Assembly: GCF_001541315.1 (NCBI RefSeq)
Contig: NZ_LMVK01000034.1
Span: 1 to 64,000 of the forward strand
DNA from: Agrobacterium tumefaciens str. B6
GTDB lineage: Bacteria > Pseudomonadota > Alphaproteobacteria > Rhizobiales > Rhizobiaceae
Length of the DNA: 64,000 nucleotides
Reading direction: 5' to 3'
The number at the start of each line of letters is the position of its first letter. Position 1 is the first letter of the stretch. Made by a program: the position numbers and the translations under genes. The notes beneath the pieces are model-generated. The model did not search any database. It saw only the letters and a program-made list of their open reading frames with translations, and was not told where the DNA came from. This document shows, one piece after another, positions 19,180 through 27,451 of the stretch.

Positions 19180-21654
19180 ATGAGCAACAGTTTCGACGAT
19201 ATGCCGTTCTTCGATGAAGAACCCGTGACGCCGCGCAGGGCGACGAATAATGCAGGCGCAGAAAGCGCCGGCGGGCTCGGCATTGCCGCCCGCGCGATGG
19301 CTGCGCGCGATCAGACGCGTGCCGCGCCCGATTATCTTTCCGGCCTCAACCCGGAACAGCGCGACGCCGTGGAAACGCTTGACGGACCCGTTCTTGTCCT
19401 TGCGGGCGCCGGCACCGGCAAGACCCGCGTTCTGACGACCCGCATCGCCCATATTCTCGCAACCGGCCGTGCTTATCCCAGCCAGATCCTTGCCGTGACC
19501 TTCACCAACAAGGCGGCCCGCGAGATGAAGGAACGTATCGGCGTTCTGGTCGGCGGCGCTGTCGAGGGCATGCCCTGGCTTGGCACCTTCCACTCCATCG
19601 GCGTCAAGCTTCTGCGCCGCCATGCCGAACTCGTCGGCCTGAAGTCGGATTTCACCATTCTCGATACGGACGACGTGGTGCGGCTGATCAAGCAGCTCAT
19701 TCAGGCCGAAGGTCTCGATGACAAGCGCTGGCCGGCAAAGCAGTTTGCCGGCATGATCGACGGCTGGAAGAACAAGGGGCTGACGCCGCCGGATATTCCG
19801 GAGGGTGACAGCCGCGCTTTCGCCAATGGCAAGGGTCGCGAACTTTACACCGCCTATCAGAACCGGCTGAAAACACTGAACGCCTGCGACTTCGGCGATC
19901 TTCTGATGCACCCGATCAGCATCTTCCGCCGCCACACGGATATTCTGAAGGAGTATCACCAGAAGTTCCGTTACATTCTGGTGGACGAATATCAGGACAC
20001 CAATACGGCGCAATATATGTGGCTGCGGCTTCTCGCGCAGCGCTCCAAGGACGAGCCGCAGAACGTCTGCTGCGTGGGTGACGATGACCAGTCGATCTAT
20101 GGCTGGCGCGGCGCGGAAGTGGACAATATCCTCCGCTTCGACAAGGATTTTCCCGGCGCCAAGGTCATCAAGCTCGAACGCAACTATCGCTCCACCGAGC
20201 ATATTCTCGGCGCAGCCGGGCATCTGATCGCCCATAATGAGGGCCGTCTCGGCAAGACGCTGTTCACCGAACGCAGCAGCCCTGACGATGAAAAAGTCGT
20301 GGTGCATGCCGCCTGGGATTCCGAGGAGGAAGCCCGCGCGGTCGGCGAGGAAATCGAACAGCTTCAGCGCAAGAACCACAAGCTGAACGACATGGCGATC
20401 CTCGTTCGCGCCTCCTTCCAGATGCGCGAATTCGAAGACCGTTTCGTGACGCTCGGCCTCAATTACCGCGTCATCGGCGGCCCACGCTTTTATGAGCGCC
20501 TCGAAATCCGCGACGCCATGGCCTATTTCCGCCTCGTCTGCCAGCCGGCCGACGATCTGGCCTTCGAGCGGATCGTCAATACGCCGAAGCGCGGCCTCGG
20601 CGATACGACCATCCGCAACCTCCACGACTATGCCCGCGCCCGTGATATTCCGATGCTGGCGGCAGCCGCCGATATCATCGAGACCGACGAGTTGAAACCG
20701 AAGGCGCGCAAGGCGCTGTTCGATGTGGTGCAGGATTTCCGCCGCTGGCAGGGCCTCCTGGAAAACACCGAACACACCACGCTTGCAGAGCAGATCCTCG
20801 ACGAAAGCGGCTATACCGCCATGTGGCAGGCCGACAAGACGGCCGAAGCGCCCGGACGGCTGGAAAACCTCAAGGAACTCATCCGCTCGATGGAGGCCTT
20901 TGAGAGCATGCGCGGCTTCCTCGAGCATGTGGCGCTCGTCATGGATGCCGAGCAGAACGAAAATCTCGATGCCGTCTCCATCATGACGCTGCATTCCGCC
21001 AAGGGCCTGGAATTCGACACCGTCTTCCTGCCCGGCTGGGAAGACGGCCTGTTCCCGCACCAGCGGGCTCTGGACGAAGGTGGTCGCTCCGGTCTGGAGG
21101 AAGAACGCCGCCTCGCCTATGTCGGCATCACACGCGCCAAGAAGCTCTGCCATATCTGGTTCGTCTCGAACCGGCGCATTCACGGGCTGTGGCAATCCAC
21201 CCTGCCCTCGCGGTTCCTTGATGAACTGCCGCCGGCCCATGTGGATGTCGCCGCATCCGACAGCAATTACGGCGGTTATGGCGGACGCGGCGGCTACGGC
21301 CAGTCGCGCTTCGACAAGGCCGACCCCTTCACCAACAACTATTCCACCCCCGGCTGGAAGCGCGCGCAGCAGAACCGCAGCGACGCCACCCGCGACAATT
21401 GGGGCACCCGCTCCGGCCATGCGGTGGAACGCATCGGTTACGGCGAAAGCGGCCCGCGCACCCGTACGATAGAGGGCGAGCTGGTGGCGAAATCCGTCGC
21501 GGACAAGCCGTCGAAATTCTTTGTCGGCGACCGCGTTTTCCACCTCAAATTCGGCAACGGCAATATTTCCGCCATCGAAGGCAACAAGCTGACGATCGAC
21601 TTCGATCGCGCCGGACAGAAGCGCGTGCTGGATGGATTTGTGGAAAAGGTTTGA
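19180..21654 (+). CDS. uvrD: UvrD/PcrA-type superfamily 1 DNA helicase
   Basis: 824 residues from the ATG at 19180; a TTG three codons earlier is possible. Motifs in order: Walker A AGAGTGKT (75-82), motif Ia TFTNKAAREMKER, motif II VDEYQDTN, motif III DQSIYGWRGA, motif IV ERNYRS, motif V TLHSAKGLEFD and motif VI YVGITRAKK. A glycine/tyrosine-rich linker precedes a Tudor-like C-terminal domain (VGDRVFHLKFGNG), as in PcrA/UvrD. Works 3'-5' in nucleotide excision and mismatch repair. The ~50-residue N-terminal extension before the Q-motif is longer than in E. coli. Confidence 0.95.
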   Translation: MSNSFDDMPFFDEEPVTPRRATNNAGAESAGGLGIAARAMAARDQTRAAPDYLSGLNPEQRDAVETLDGPVLVLAGAGTGKTRVLTTRIAHILATGRAYPSQILAVTFTNKAAREMKERIGVLVGGAVEGMPWLGTFHSIGVKLLRRHAELVGLKSDFTILDTDDVVRLIKQLIQAEGLDDKRWPAKQFAGMIDGWKNKGLTPPDIPEGDSRAFANGKGRELYTAYQNRLKTLNACDFGDLLMHPISIFRRHTDILKEYHQKFRYILVDEYQDTNTAQYMWLRLLAQRSKDEPQNVCCVGDDDQSIYGWRGAEVDNILRFDKDFPGAKVIKLERNYRSTEHILGAAGHLIAHNEGRLGKTLFTERSSPDDEKVVVHAAWDSEEEARAVGEEIEQLQRKNHKLNDMAILVRASFQMREFEDRFVTLGLNYRVIGGPRFYERLEIRDAMAYFRLVCQPADDLAFERIVNTPKRGLGDTTIRNLHDYARARDIPMLAAAADIIETDELKPKARKALFDVVQDFRRWQGLLENTEHTTLAEQILDESGYTAMWQADKTAEAPGRLENLKELIRSMEAFESMRGFLEHVALVMDAEQNENLDAVSIMTLHSAKGLEFDTVFLPGWEDGLFPHQRALDEGGRSGLEEERRLAYVGITRAKKLCHIWFVSNRRIHGLWQSTLPSRFLDELPPAHVDVAASDSNYGGYGGRGGYGQSRFDKADPFTNNYSTPGWKRAQQNRSDATRDNWGTRSGHAVERIGYGESGPRTRTIEGELVAKSVADKPSKFFVGDRVFHLKFGNGNISAIEGNKLTIDFDRAGQKRVLDGFVEKV

Positions 21655-21746
21655 TTCGACAACTATGAGTGCCCGCAGACCGCTTTTTCCGTAGCCCACG
21701 TCATGCCGTTGCAATAAAGGAGTTGCAATGGGGATGTGAAAACCGG

Positions 21747-22570
21747 GTGAGGACTGCTTTGCATATATTACCGAAAAGCCAGCGCAAGCTTGCGGTTTTC
21801 CTGATCAACATGGACAGCGCCACCAAACGCCTCGCGGATATGAACGCCCGCCTTGACGCCATGGGGCTGAAGGCGGAGCGCGTCCCCGGCGTCAATGGCA
21901 GGGAACTGAATTACCCGATCCCGGAATTCAGCGAGATTTCCTACATGCTCATGCATGGCCGCCGCACCTCGCCGCCGGAAATCGGCTGTTATCTCAGCCA
22001 TGTCGCCTGCGCCCAAAAATTCACGGAAGGCGACGCCGATATCGCGCTCATCCTTGAGGATGACGTGGTCTTCGATGATGATTTTCTCAACGCCATCGAT
22101 GAGGCGGTGCTGAACGGCGGCGACTGGGATCTGCTGAGGCTGACAACGGTCAGCAATGGCCGGAAATTTCCGTTCCGCCCGCTTTCAATGGTCGTTCGCT
22201 CGCCATTGCGATCACGCGGGAAAAAGGGTCGGGAGCCTATCTCGTCAACCGCCGCGCCGGAAAATGGATATCGAAACTGATCCCCATGCGGCTCGCCTAT
22301 GACATCGCATTCGATCTGGAATATCTCGCGGGCCTCAAGACGGCGTTCATCTCCCCGCTTTGCGCCACGCAAGATGCGGACGGAGAAAGCCAGATCCAGA
22401 ACAATCTGCGCATCTACCGCCTCCCGCGCTGGCGTTATTTCACCGTACTGCCCTATCGCGCCTTTCTGGAAACCAGTCGTTTCCTGCTGCGCGGCATCCG
22501 CTTCGTCATGGCGAAGGCGAAGGTGGCTATGGGAGGCGGCAAGGGCAAGACCGCTCCAGCCAGTCATTGA
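21747..22570 (+). pseudogene. GT25-family LPS glycosyltransferase, broken by a -1 frameshift
   Basis: Two reading frames together form one glycosyltransferase family 25 protein of about 275 residues. The first (to 22280) has the family start LAVFLINMDSATKR, SPPEIGCYLSHV and the acidic LEDDV motif. The family sequence continues in another frame (NGRSLAIAIT, GSGAYLVNRRAGKWI, then MRLAYDIAFDLEYL) to 22570. The switch lies at 22182-22186 (CTTTC): one extra T restores the whole protein. Start is uncertain: GTG at 21747 fits the family N-terminus, while the best ribosome site belongs to an ATG at 21728 in another frame. Such enzymes add sugars to lipooligosaccharide core. Either a genuine mutation or a sequencing error. 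Confidence 0.8.
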
Positions 22571-22580
22571 ATTATCTATC

Positions 22581-22700
22581 TTACACTTCGCCGGGCGTGA
22601 ATCCGACAAGATAGACGGCCGCGACCACGGCTGCGAGAAGGAAAATCGAAACGACGAAAATCGTCATCCGGTTCAATGGTTTGCGCGTCGTTTTCTTCAT
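22581..22700 (-). CDS. Tiny single-pass membrane protein (39 aa)
   Basis: A 39-codon ATG-to-TAA frame on the minus strand between the GT25 gene and the DMT pair. It reads as a classic small membrane protein: basic start MKKTTRKPLNR, then one uninterrupted hydrophobic helix (about residues 12-33) and a short tail ending FTPGEV. No clear Shine-Dalgarno is visible, so expression is uncertain. Not assigned to a named family; positive-inside charge and the clean helix are the arguments that it is real. Confidence 0.5.
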   Translation of the reverse strand: MKKTTRKPLNRMTIFVVSIFLLAAVVAAVYLVGFTPGEV

Positions 22701-22841
22701 GGTGGAATAATGCGCGGCAGGGTGGCTTGTTCCGCAACGCACAGGATAATGCCGCGTGAAACATCAAAGCGGCGCAATTCGATTCCGCTTCAGGCACATA
22801 TCGGCAAAAGCTCGGGTTCCTCTCCAGCTTCCCGGCCCGCC

Positions 22842-23324
22842 ATGACAGACACGACGCATCCACGCCTCAACCCGCTGCATCTCGCCGCCGCCTTCGCCAG
22901 CGGTTGCCTTTTGACATTGATGGTGCATTTCAACGGTCAGCTTGCCCATTACGGCAATGCGCTGTTTTCCTCCTGGACAGCGCATGGAACCGGCACGGTG
23001 GCCGCCCTGATCTATCTCGCCATCATGCGCCCGAAGAAAGACGCAGCAGCGCCGGCAAAACCAAAAGCGCCGCTCTGGGCCTATTGCGGCGGGGTGGTGG
23101 GTGCCGCCATCGTCATCCTCACCTCCACCGCCGTCAATTCGCCGCTGGCGCTTTCCGGCACCATTGCGCTGGGGCTTGGCGGACAGGTGATCTTCAGCCT
23201 CCTGGCTGATCTTTTCGGCCTCTTCGGCCTGCCCAGAAGGAAGCCGGACCTGCGGGACATGGCCGCGGTGGCGCTGATCCTGTGCGGCAGCGCGCTTATC
23301 ATCCTTGTGGGGAGAACGGCATGA
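22842..23324 (+). CDS. Half-size DMT transporter subunit (DUF606/YdcZ family), first of pair
   Basis: 160 residues with about five hydrophobic helices, consistent with the DUF606 (YdcZ) branch of the drug/metabolite transporter superfamily, which are half the size of ordinary ten-helix EamA proteins. The frame is open far upstream but recognisable protein starts at the ATG at 22842. Its stop overlaps the next gene's start (ATGA at 23321-23324). Two tandem half-size genes suggest a hetero-oligomeric carrier; substrate unknown. Confidence 0.83.
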   Translation: MTDTTHPRLNPLHLAAAFASGCLLTLMVHFNGQLAHYGNALFSSWTAHGTGTVAALIYLAIMRPKKDAAAPAKPKAPLWAYCGGVVGAAIVILTSTAVNSPLALSGTIALGLGGQVIFSLLADLFGLFGLPRRKPDLRDMAAVALILCGSALIILVGRTA

Positions 23325-23746
23325 TACTCTGGATCGCCATGGCCTTTACCGGCGGCGTCTTCGTGGCGCTGAGCCGCCAGATCAACGGCCGCCTCAGCCT
23401 GTCGAACTCGCCGCTCATCGCCTCCTTCTGGAACCATATCGTCGGTTTTGGTGTGCTGACCGTCATCGGCCTTATTGTCGGCGGCCTCATTCCGCCGGGC
23501 GCGGCCGATGCGCCATGGCTCGCCTTTATCGGCGGCCCGATCGGCGTCGTCTTCATCGCTTCGGGAAGCTGGCTCATACCGCGCATCGGTGCGGTCAATA
23601 CCGCCCTTCTGGTCATCAGCGGCCAGATGGTTTCAGGCGTGGTTCTTGATCTTTTCAGCGATCGTCCGCCGAAAATCTGGGCAAGCGCACTTGGGATTCT
23701 GCTGATCCTGGCCGGCATGGTGCTGACACAGCGGCGCGGTCGCTAA
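23321..23746 (+). CDS. Half-size DMT transporter subunit (DUF606/YdcZ family), second of pair
   Basis: 141 residues, about five membrane helices, starting MILWIAMAFTGG with the family-typical SRQINGRLS segment near residue 20 and FWNHIVGF near 40. Translationally coupled to the preceding homologue by a four-base overlap. The two paralogues share the pattern of an N-terminal helix followed by a conserved N-G-(R/Q)-L turn, supporting an ancient duplication. The stop is directly followed by a small palindromic repeat. Confidence 0.85.
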   Translation: MILWIAMAFTGGVFVALSRQINGRLSLSNSPLIASFWNHIVGFGVLTVIGLIVGGLIPPGAADAPWLAFIGGPIGVVFIASGSWLIPRIGAVNTALLVISGQMVSGVVLDLFSDRPPKIWASALGILLILAGMVLTQRRGR

Positions 23747-23793
23747 AGCATTTTCAGTAAAAATGCGCAGCGGTTTTACGTCCGGAAAATGCG
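23747..23793. repeat. Short palindromic dispersed repeat, Rhizobiales type
   Basis: A 47-base element with perfect outer arms GCATTTTC (from 23748) and GAAAATGC, and an inner CGGTTTTACGTCCG segment. From memory, near-identical elements are scattered through Rhizobiales genomes, typically just after genes; that identification is recall, not a search. It sits between the convergent DMT gene and the Tlde1-domain gene and could act as a shared transcript end. Confidence 0.6.
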
Positions 23794-23809
23794 TAGAACT
23801 TAAGAAAGC

Positions 23810-25081
23810 TCAGGAGTCGCTGCCGCGCGAGAACATGCCGATCAGGGTCTTGCCGCCGCTTTTACCGCCGCTGCTGGCAAGTGTCGGCCGGTTACCGTTC
23901 AGTTTCGGCACCACCACCATGCGCTTGACTTCGCCGCGTTTGAAGGCCGCAAGGAAGCGCGAATAATCGCGGAACACCACGCAGCCGTTCGATTCACCGC
24001 GTTTTGCCAGCATGTAGGTGTGCGCCAGAAGACCGTCGCGGCCGTGCGGGTTGACGCCGCTTTCCGGCGTCAGACGAATGGCTTCGACTCCGTGGAACCG
24101 CGCCTCGCGCATCGTCAGACGATAGCTGGAGGGCGGCGTCGAACCGCGCATTCTCACATGCACATAATCGGGGTTGTCGCGCATCTTGCCGATGCCGGAA
24201 TGCGCCTCCAGCTTCTCGCCGTTCGGCATATGCACGACACCGGAGGAAATATCGTAGATCGCCGTGCCGTTGCCGCGATCCGGCCACGGAACCGCATCCA
24301 TCTTGCTGGGCTCGCGTATCGGATTATCAGGCTTTGCAAAGGCGAGCATGGCGCCGGTGCTCTGCTTGGGCGGCGCAGGTGCGCGCAGGGGAACCGGCGC
24401 ATCAAAAGCAGGCGCCGAAGCAACCTCGACCTTGGAAGGTGTGGCAGGGCGCGGTGACGGCTCGACCGCCTGAGCCGTCGCGACTTCAGGACGGAAACTC
24501 GGCAGCGGCACATCATCGGGCAGCAGGCTGCTTGCTTCTTCCTCGATCTGCGGCCGCGCCAGCGCCACTTCAAATGCCGGATGCTGCGGAACGGCGCTCT
24601 GATAGGCGACCTCGGAGGTGCGTCCAAGCGCCGAATCGACGATTGCCGAAGGCTTGAGCGCGGCAAGTTCCTTAACGGTCGCCTGCCCTTTCGCGTTCGC
24701 TGCCGCGCCGAAGCGCTCGCCGAATTCCTTCGCACCAATCTCGGGCATGATGCCGGCAAGGCGAACAGCCTTCTGCTGGCCGTGGCTATGGTCGCTCAAA
24801 CGGGAAAACTTGCGGATGTGAATATCTCGCGCGGCCGTGCGAACAATCGCCGTCTCAGCCGAATCGAGCCTCGTCACCAGGGTCTTTTCAAACTGTCCGA
24901 CACCATGCGAGGCAGCGGCCATGCTATGCAGCGAGGCAAAGGCTGCGACTGCGAAAAGGCTGGCAAAAACGCCGCCGCCGAGAAGCGCGGACATCCGTCC
25001 GAGCGAAGAGGATTTGCCTCTCTTGGCGGAAGACGAACCGGTAAAGCCGGCACCATTATAGGCCGCAGCAGAAAACGCCAT
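23810..25081 (-). CDS. Membrane-anchored Tlde1 (DUF2778) L,D-transpeptidase-like protein
   Basis: 423 residues. A short cytoplasmic N-terminus and one hydrophobic segment (about 29-50) anchor a long proline/alanine-rich region (about 150-270); the C-terminal ~130 residues match DUF2778/Tlde1, with HSGIG, then H354 (LLAHTYML) and C367 (SNGCVVF) as the expected catalytic pair. Tlde1 proteins known as type VI effectors cut and exchange peptidoglycan stem peptides. Here there are no secretion or immunity genes nearby and an anchor is present, so a housekeeping wall function is as likely. Convergent with the DMT pair; separated from pncA by 456 bases. Confidence 0.85.
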   Translation of the reverse strand: MAFSAAAYNGAGFTGSSSAKRGKSSSLGRMSALLGGGVFASLFAVAAFASLHSMAAASHGVGQFEKTLVTRLDSAETAIVRTAARDIHIRKFSRLSDHSHGQQKAVRLAGIMPEIGAKEFGERFGAAANAKGQATVKELAALKPSAIVDSALGRTSEVAYQSAVPQHPAFEVALARPQIEEEASSLLPDDVPLPSFRPEVATAQAVEPSPRPATPSKVEVASAPAFDAPVPLRAPAPPKQSTGAMLAFAKPDNPIREPSKMDAVPWPDRGNGTAIYDISSGVVHMPNGEKLEAHSGIGKMRDNPDYVHVRMRGSTPPSSYRLTMREARFHGVEAIRLTPESGVNPHGRDGLLAHTYMLAKRGESNGCVVFRDYSRFLAAFKRGEVKRMVVVPKLNGNRPTLASSGGKSGGKTLIGMFSRGSDS

Positions 25082-25350
25082 GATACTCGTTACTCGAACC
25101 GTTCACGCATACCCGGCCGACGCCGGAGGGATTTTGGGACATCCGAAGAGCGGGCAGACACCACGCCGGTTTCGGAATTGACTGGCTCGAAGCATGACGA
25201 ATTATGGTAACCAAAGTGTTTACGAGTCCCTGCAAAAATATTTCGTTAAGGTCTGCGCATTGTAAGGTGAAGGCAAAACAATGACTTGCGCGGGTACTGC
25301 GTGCATCCGCACTGCATCGTCCCGGGAAATACCCCTTAAAGGAGCGTCAT

Positions 25351-25533
25351 CGGCCTAAAAATTTCCGTCGCCGCATTGTCAGGTAAATTCCGACTTGGCC
25401 GGAAATTTGCTGCAAATGCGGCAGGACTGCGACAGGGCAAGTCCCTGCCGGAAACACCCATGCTTACCGGAGAAATCGAAAGGGGCTTGATCCGCCAAAG
25501 CCGGCTTGGCATCCTGCCCTCAAAAGGGAGGCA
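25351..25533 (+). promoter_or_regulatory. Structured leader upstream of pncA (candidate)
   Basis: The gap between the Tlde1 gene and pncA (25082-25537) holds nested complementary segments. AAATTTCCG (25359-25367) pairs perfectly with CGGAAATTT (25400-25408), while AATTCCG (25386-25392) competes for the same partner. CCGCATT (25371-25377) pairs with AATGCGG (25415-25421). A further hairpin joins GGCAGGACT (25420-25428) to AGTCCCTGCC (25440-25449). Next to the start, TGCCCTC (25515-25521) can pair with GAGGCA (25528-25533) and cover the ribosome site GGGAGG. No known riboswitch class was recognised; this is pairing seen by eye only. Nothing else was seen in 25082-25350. Confidence 0.35.
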
Positions 25534-25537
25534 CATC

Positions 25538-26164
25538 ATGAAGGCGCTGCTGCTCATCGATATCCAGAACGGGTTTTGCCCGGGCGGCAATCTGGCCGTT
25601 GCCGATGGCGACAGGGTCGTGCCCATCGCCAATGCCCTGATCGACAATGGCGGCTACGATCTCATCGTCGCCTCGCAGGACTGGCACCCGGAAAATCATG
25701 GCAGCTTCGCCTCGCAGCATCCCGGCAAGAAACCTTTCGACATGGGCGAACTCTCCGGCAAACCGCAGATGATGTGGCCGGACCATTGCGTGCAGGGTAC
25801 ACCGGATGCGGAATTCCACCCTGATCTCAAGACGGAAACCTTCGATTACATCCAGCAGAAGGGCGAAAACCCCGCCGTCGACAGCTATTCCGCCTTTCGC
25901 GACAATGATCAGGGCGCGACGACGGGACTGGCCGACTATCTGAACCGCCAGGGTATCACGCAACTTGACGTCTGCGGCCTCGCCACCGATTACTGCGTCA
26001 GCTTTTCGGTGCTCGATGCCCTCGACATGCTGCCTGATGTGCAGGTGCGTTTCATCGAGGATGCCAGCCGCGGCATCGATCCGCAGGGCATCAAGGCCGC
26101 GATTACCACCATGCGGGAAAAGGGCGCAATCGTTCTCAAAAGCCGCGACATTCTGCGGGACTGA
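25538..26164 (+). CDS. pncA: Nicotinamidase PncA
   Basis: 208 residues from the ATG at 25538, with GGGAGG 6 bases upstream; the frame is open 54 codons further but without family sequence. Hydrolyses nicotinamide to nicotinate in NAD salvage. Isochorismatase-like fold with triad D8 (LLIDIQNGF), K108 and C153 (ATDYCVS), and metal ligands D48 and H50 (QDWH) plus H83. Single-gene unit preceded by a possibly structured leader and followed by an intergenic mosaic repeat. Confidence 0.94.
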   Translation: MKALLLIDIQNGFCPGGNLAVADGDRVVPIANALIDNGGYDLIVASQDWHPENHGSFASQHPGKKPFDMGELSGKPQMMWPDHCVQGTPDAEFHPDLKTETFDYIQQKGENPAVDSYSAFRDNDQGATTGLADYLNRQGITQLDVCGLATDYCVSFSVLDALDMLPDVQVRFIEDASRGIDPQGIKAAITTMREKGAIVLKSRDILRD

Positions 26165-26182
26165 AGAACACTGGGCTTACCA

Positions 26183-26310
26183 CTCTCCTCATCCCTGTGC
26201 CCGTCACAGGAATCCAGCCGACGCGCGTCTGTGCGGCGAGAGAGTCTTTCCAGCCCAAGGACTTGGGCTGGCTGGATCCCGGTGACGAGCACAGGGATGA
26301 GGAAGGAGAG
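26183..26310. repeat. RIME-like intergenic palindromic element
   Basis: A 128-base imperfect palindrome: CTCTCCTCATCCCTGTGC on the left mirrors GCACAGGGATGAGGAAGGAG on the right; the arms continue as GGAATCCAGCC and GGCTGGATCCC. In the centre is a second hairpin, CAGCCCAAG-GA-CTTGGGCTG. This matches my recollection of the Rhizobium-specific intergenic mosaic elements (RIME). It fills the whole gap between pncA and the DUF2164 stop and could act as a bidirectional transcript end. Confidence 0.75.
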
Positions 26311-26315
26311 TGCCG

Positions 26316-26552
26316 TTACCGCGGCTTCGGTTTCTCCAGAACGTCGATATCGCCTGCTGCATCCTCAAGGCGTCTCAGGATCGCGGCATGCGCATCCCTG
26401 AGCACCTCATTATAAAAAACATGCCCCAGCTCCTCTGCCAGAAAGTCGACGAAGATCTCCGCCTGCAGATGGCCGATCTCGGTTTCGGTCTCACGGGCAA
26501 GATAATCCCTGATACGTGCGGCCAGCGCGGCCTTTTCCTGCTTTTCCAGCAT
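26316..26552 (-). CDS. DUF2164 family protein
   Basis: 78 residues from the ATG at 26552 (GGAAG about 5 bases upstream); the frame continues 23 codons upstream without family sequence. Matches DUF2164: a helical small protein with EKAALAARI, then EIGHLQAEIFVDFLAEELG and FYNEVLRDA. Soluble, acidic, function unknown. Convergent with pncA across the RIME-like repeat, and divergent from azlC by about 180 bases. Confidence 0.85.
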   Translation of the reverse strand: MLEKQEKAALAARIRDYLARETETEIGHLQAEIFVDFLAEELGHVFYNEVLRDAHAAILRRLEDAAGDIDVLEKPKPR

Positions 26553-26731
26553 CGATCTTCCATCGTCTGACTGTTGAGGTGCACGAGAAGACGGCGGTGA
26601 AGCCGGCCCGGCACCGGCCATATGGGGCGATACCGTAACGGAAGCTTCAAGTTAATCAATCGATCCATTCATGCAATTCGTTTGCCAGCCGGACGGGACG
26701 GCGATAGAGCGGCGGCAAGGAGTTTCCAGAC

Positions 26732-27451
26732 ATGTTCAATGCAGATTTTCGCGAGGGATTGAAGAGCGGTTTCCCGATCGCCCTCTCCGCCGCCCCCTTC
26801 GGTGCGCTGTTCGGCGCCGTCGCAGTCGATAACGGGCTGAGCGTCACCGAAGCCACGATCATGAGCGGCACCGTCTATGCGGGTGCAAGCCAGCTCGTTG
26901 GTATCGAACTGTTCGGCCAGAAGGTTGCCCCCTGGCTGATCGTTCTTTCCGTCTTCGCCGTCAATTTTCGCCATATCCTCTATTCGGCCGCCATTGCCCG
27001 GATGATCTCGAACTGGTCATTCCTGCAAAAAGCCGCTGGTTTCTTCGTGCTGGTGGATCCGCAATTCGCCGAATCGGTCAGGAAATATGAAAATACCGGC
27101 ACGGTCGGCTTTTCCTGGTACATGGGCTTTGCCGCGCCCGTTTATGTGCTGTGGCTGGCCATGACCATTCTCGGCGCATCGCTCGGCAATATGGTCGGCG
27201 ATCCGAAAGCAATTGGCCTCGATGTGCTGCTGCCGATCTATTTCATGGGCATGGTGCTGAGCTTCCGCCAGCGGGAGAATTTCTACCCTGTCATGCTGGC
27301 AAGCGCGGTTGGCGCAACGGTTGCCTATCACATCGTCGGCTCCCCGTGGCATGTGAGCCTCGGCGCGGTCGCCGGAATTCTCGTTGCGGTCCTTTATCCG
27401 CCGAAACCGAACGGCGCATCGAATTCTGAAAACGGGGTGGAAACGCCATGA
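26732..27451 (+). CDS. azlC: AzlC-family branched-chain amino acid exporter, large subunit
   Basis: 239 residues, several membrane helices. Family hallmarks: FREGLKSGFPIALS near the start and MSGTVYAGASQLVGIELFG around residues 50-70. With AzlD it forms an exporter of branched-chain amino acids (BrnFE type in other bacteria). AAGGAG precedes the ATG. Its stop overlaps azlD in ATGA. No Lrp-type regulator is adjacent. Confidence 0.92.
   Translation: MFNADFREGLKSGFPIALSAAPFGALFGAVAVDNGLSVTEATIMSGTVYAGASQLVGIELFGQKVAPWLIVLSVFAVNFRHILYSAAIARMISNWSFLQKAAGFFVLVDPQFAESVRKYENTGTVGFSWYMGFAAPVYVLWLAMTILGASLGNMVGDPKAIGLDVLLPIYFMGMVLSFRQRENFYPVMLASAVGATVAYHIVGSPWHVSLGAVAGILVAVLYPPKPNGASNSENGVETP

Noticed and set aside
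18991-21714. 907-residue open frame on the minus strand over uvrD
   Set aside because: It is the antisense of a complete helicase with all motifs; its composition is that of GC-rich shadow translation and no family is recognisable.
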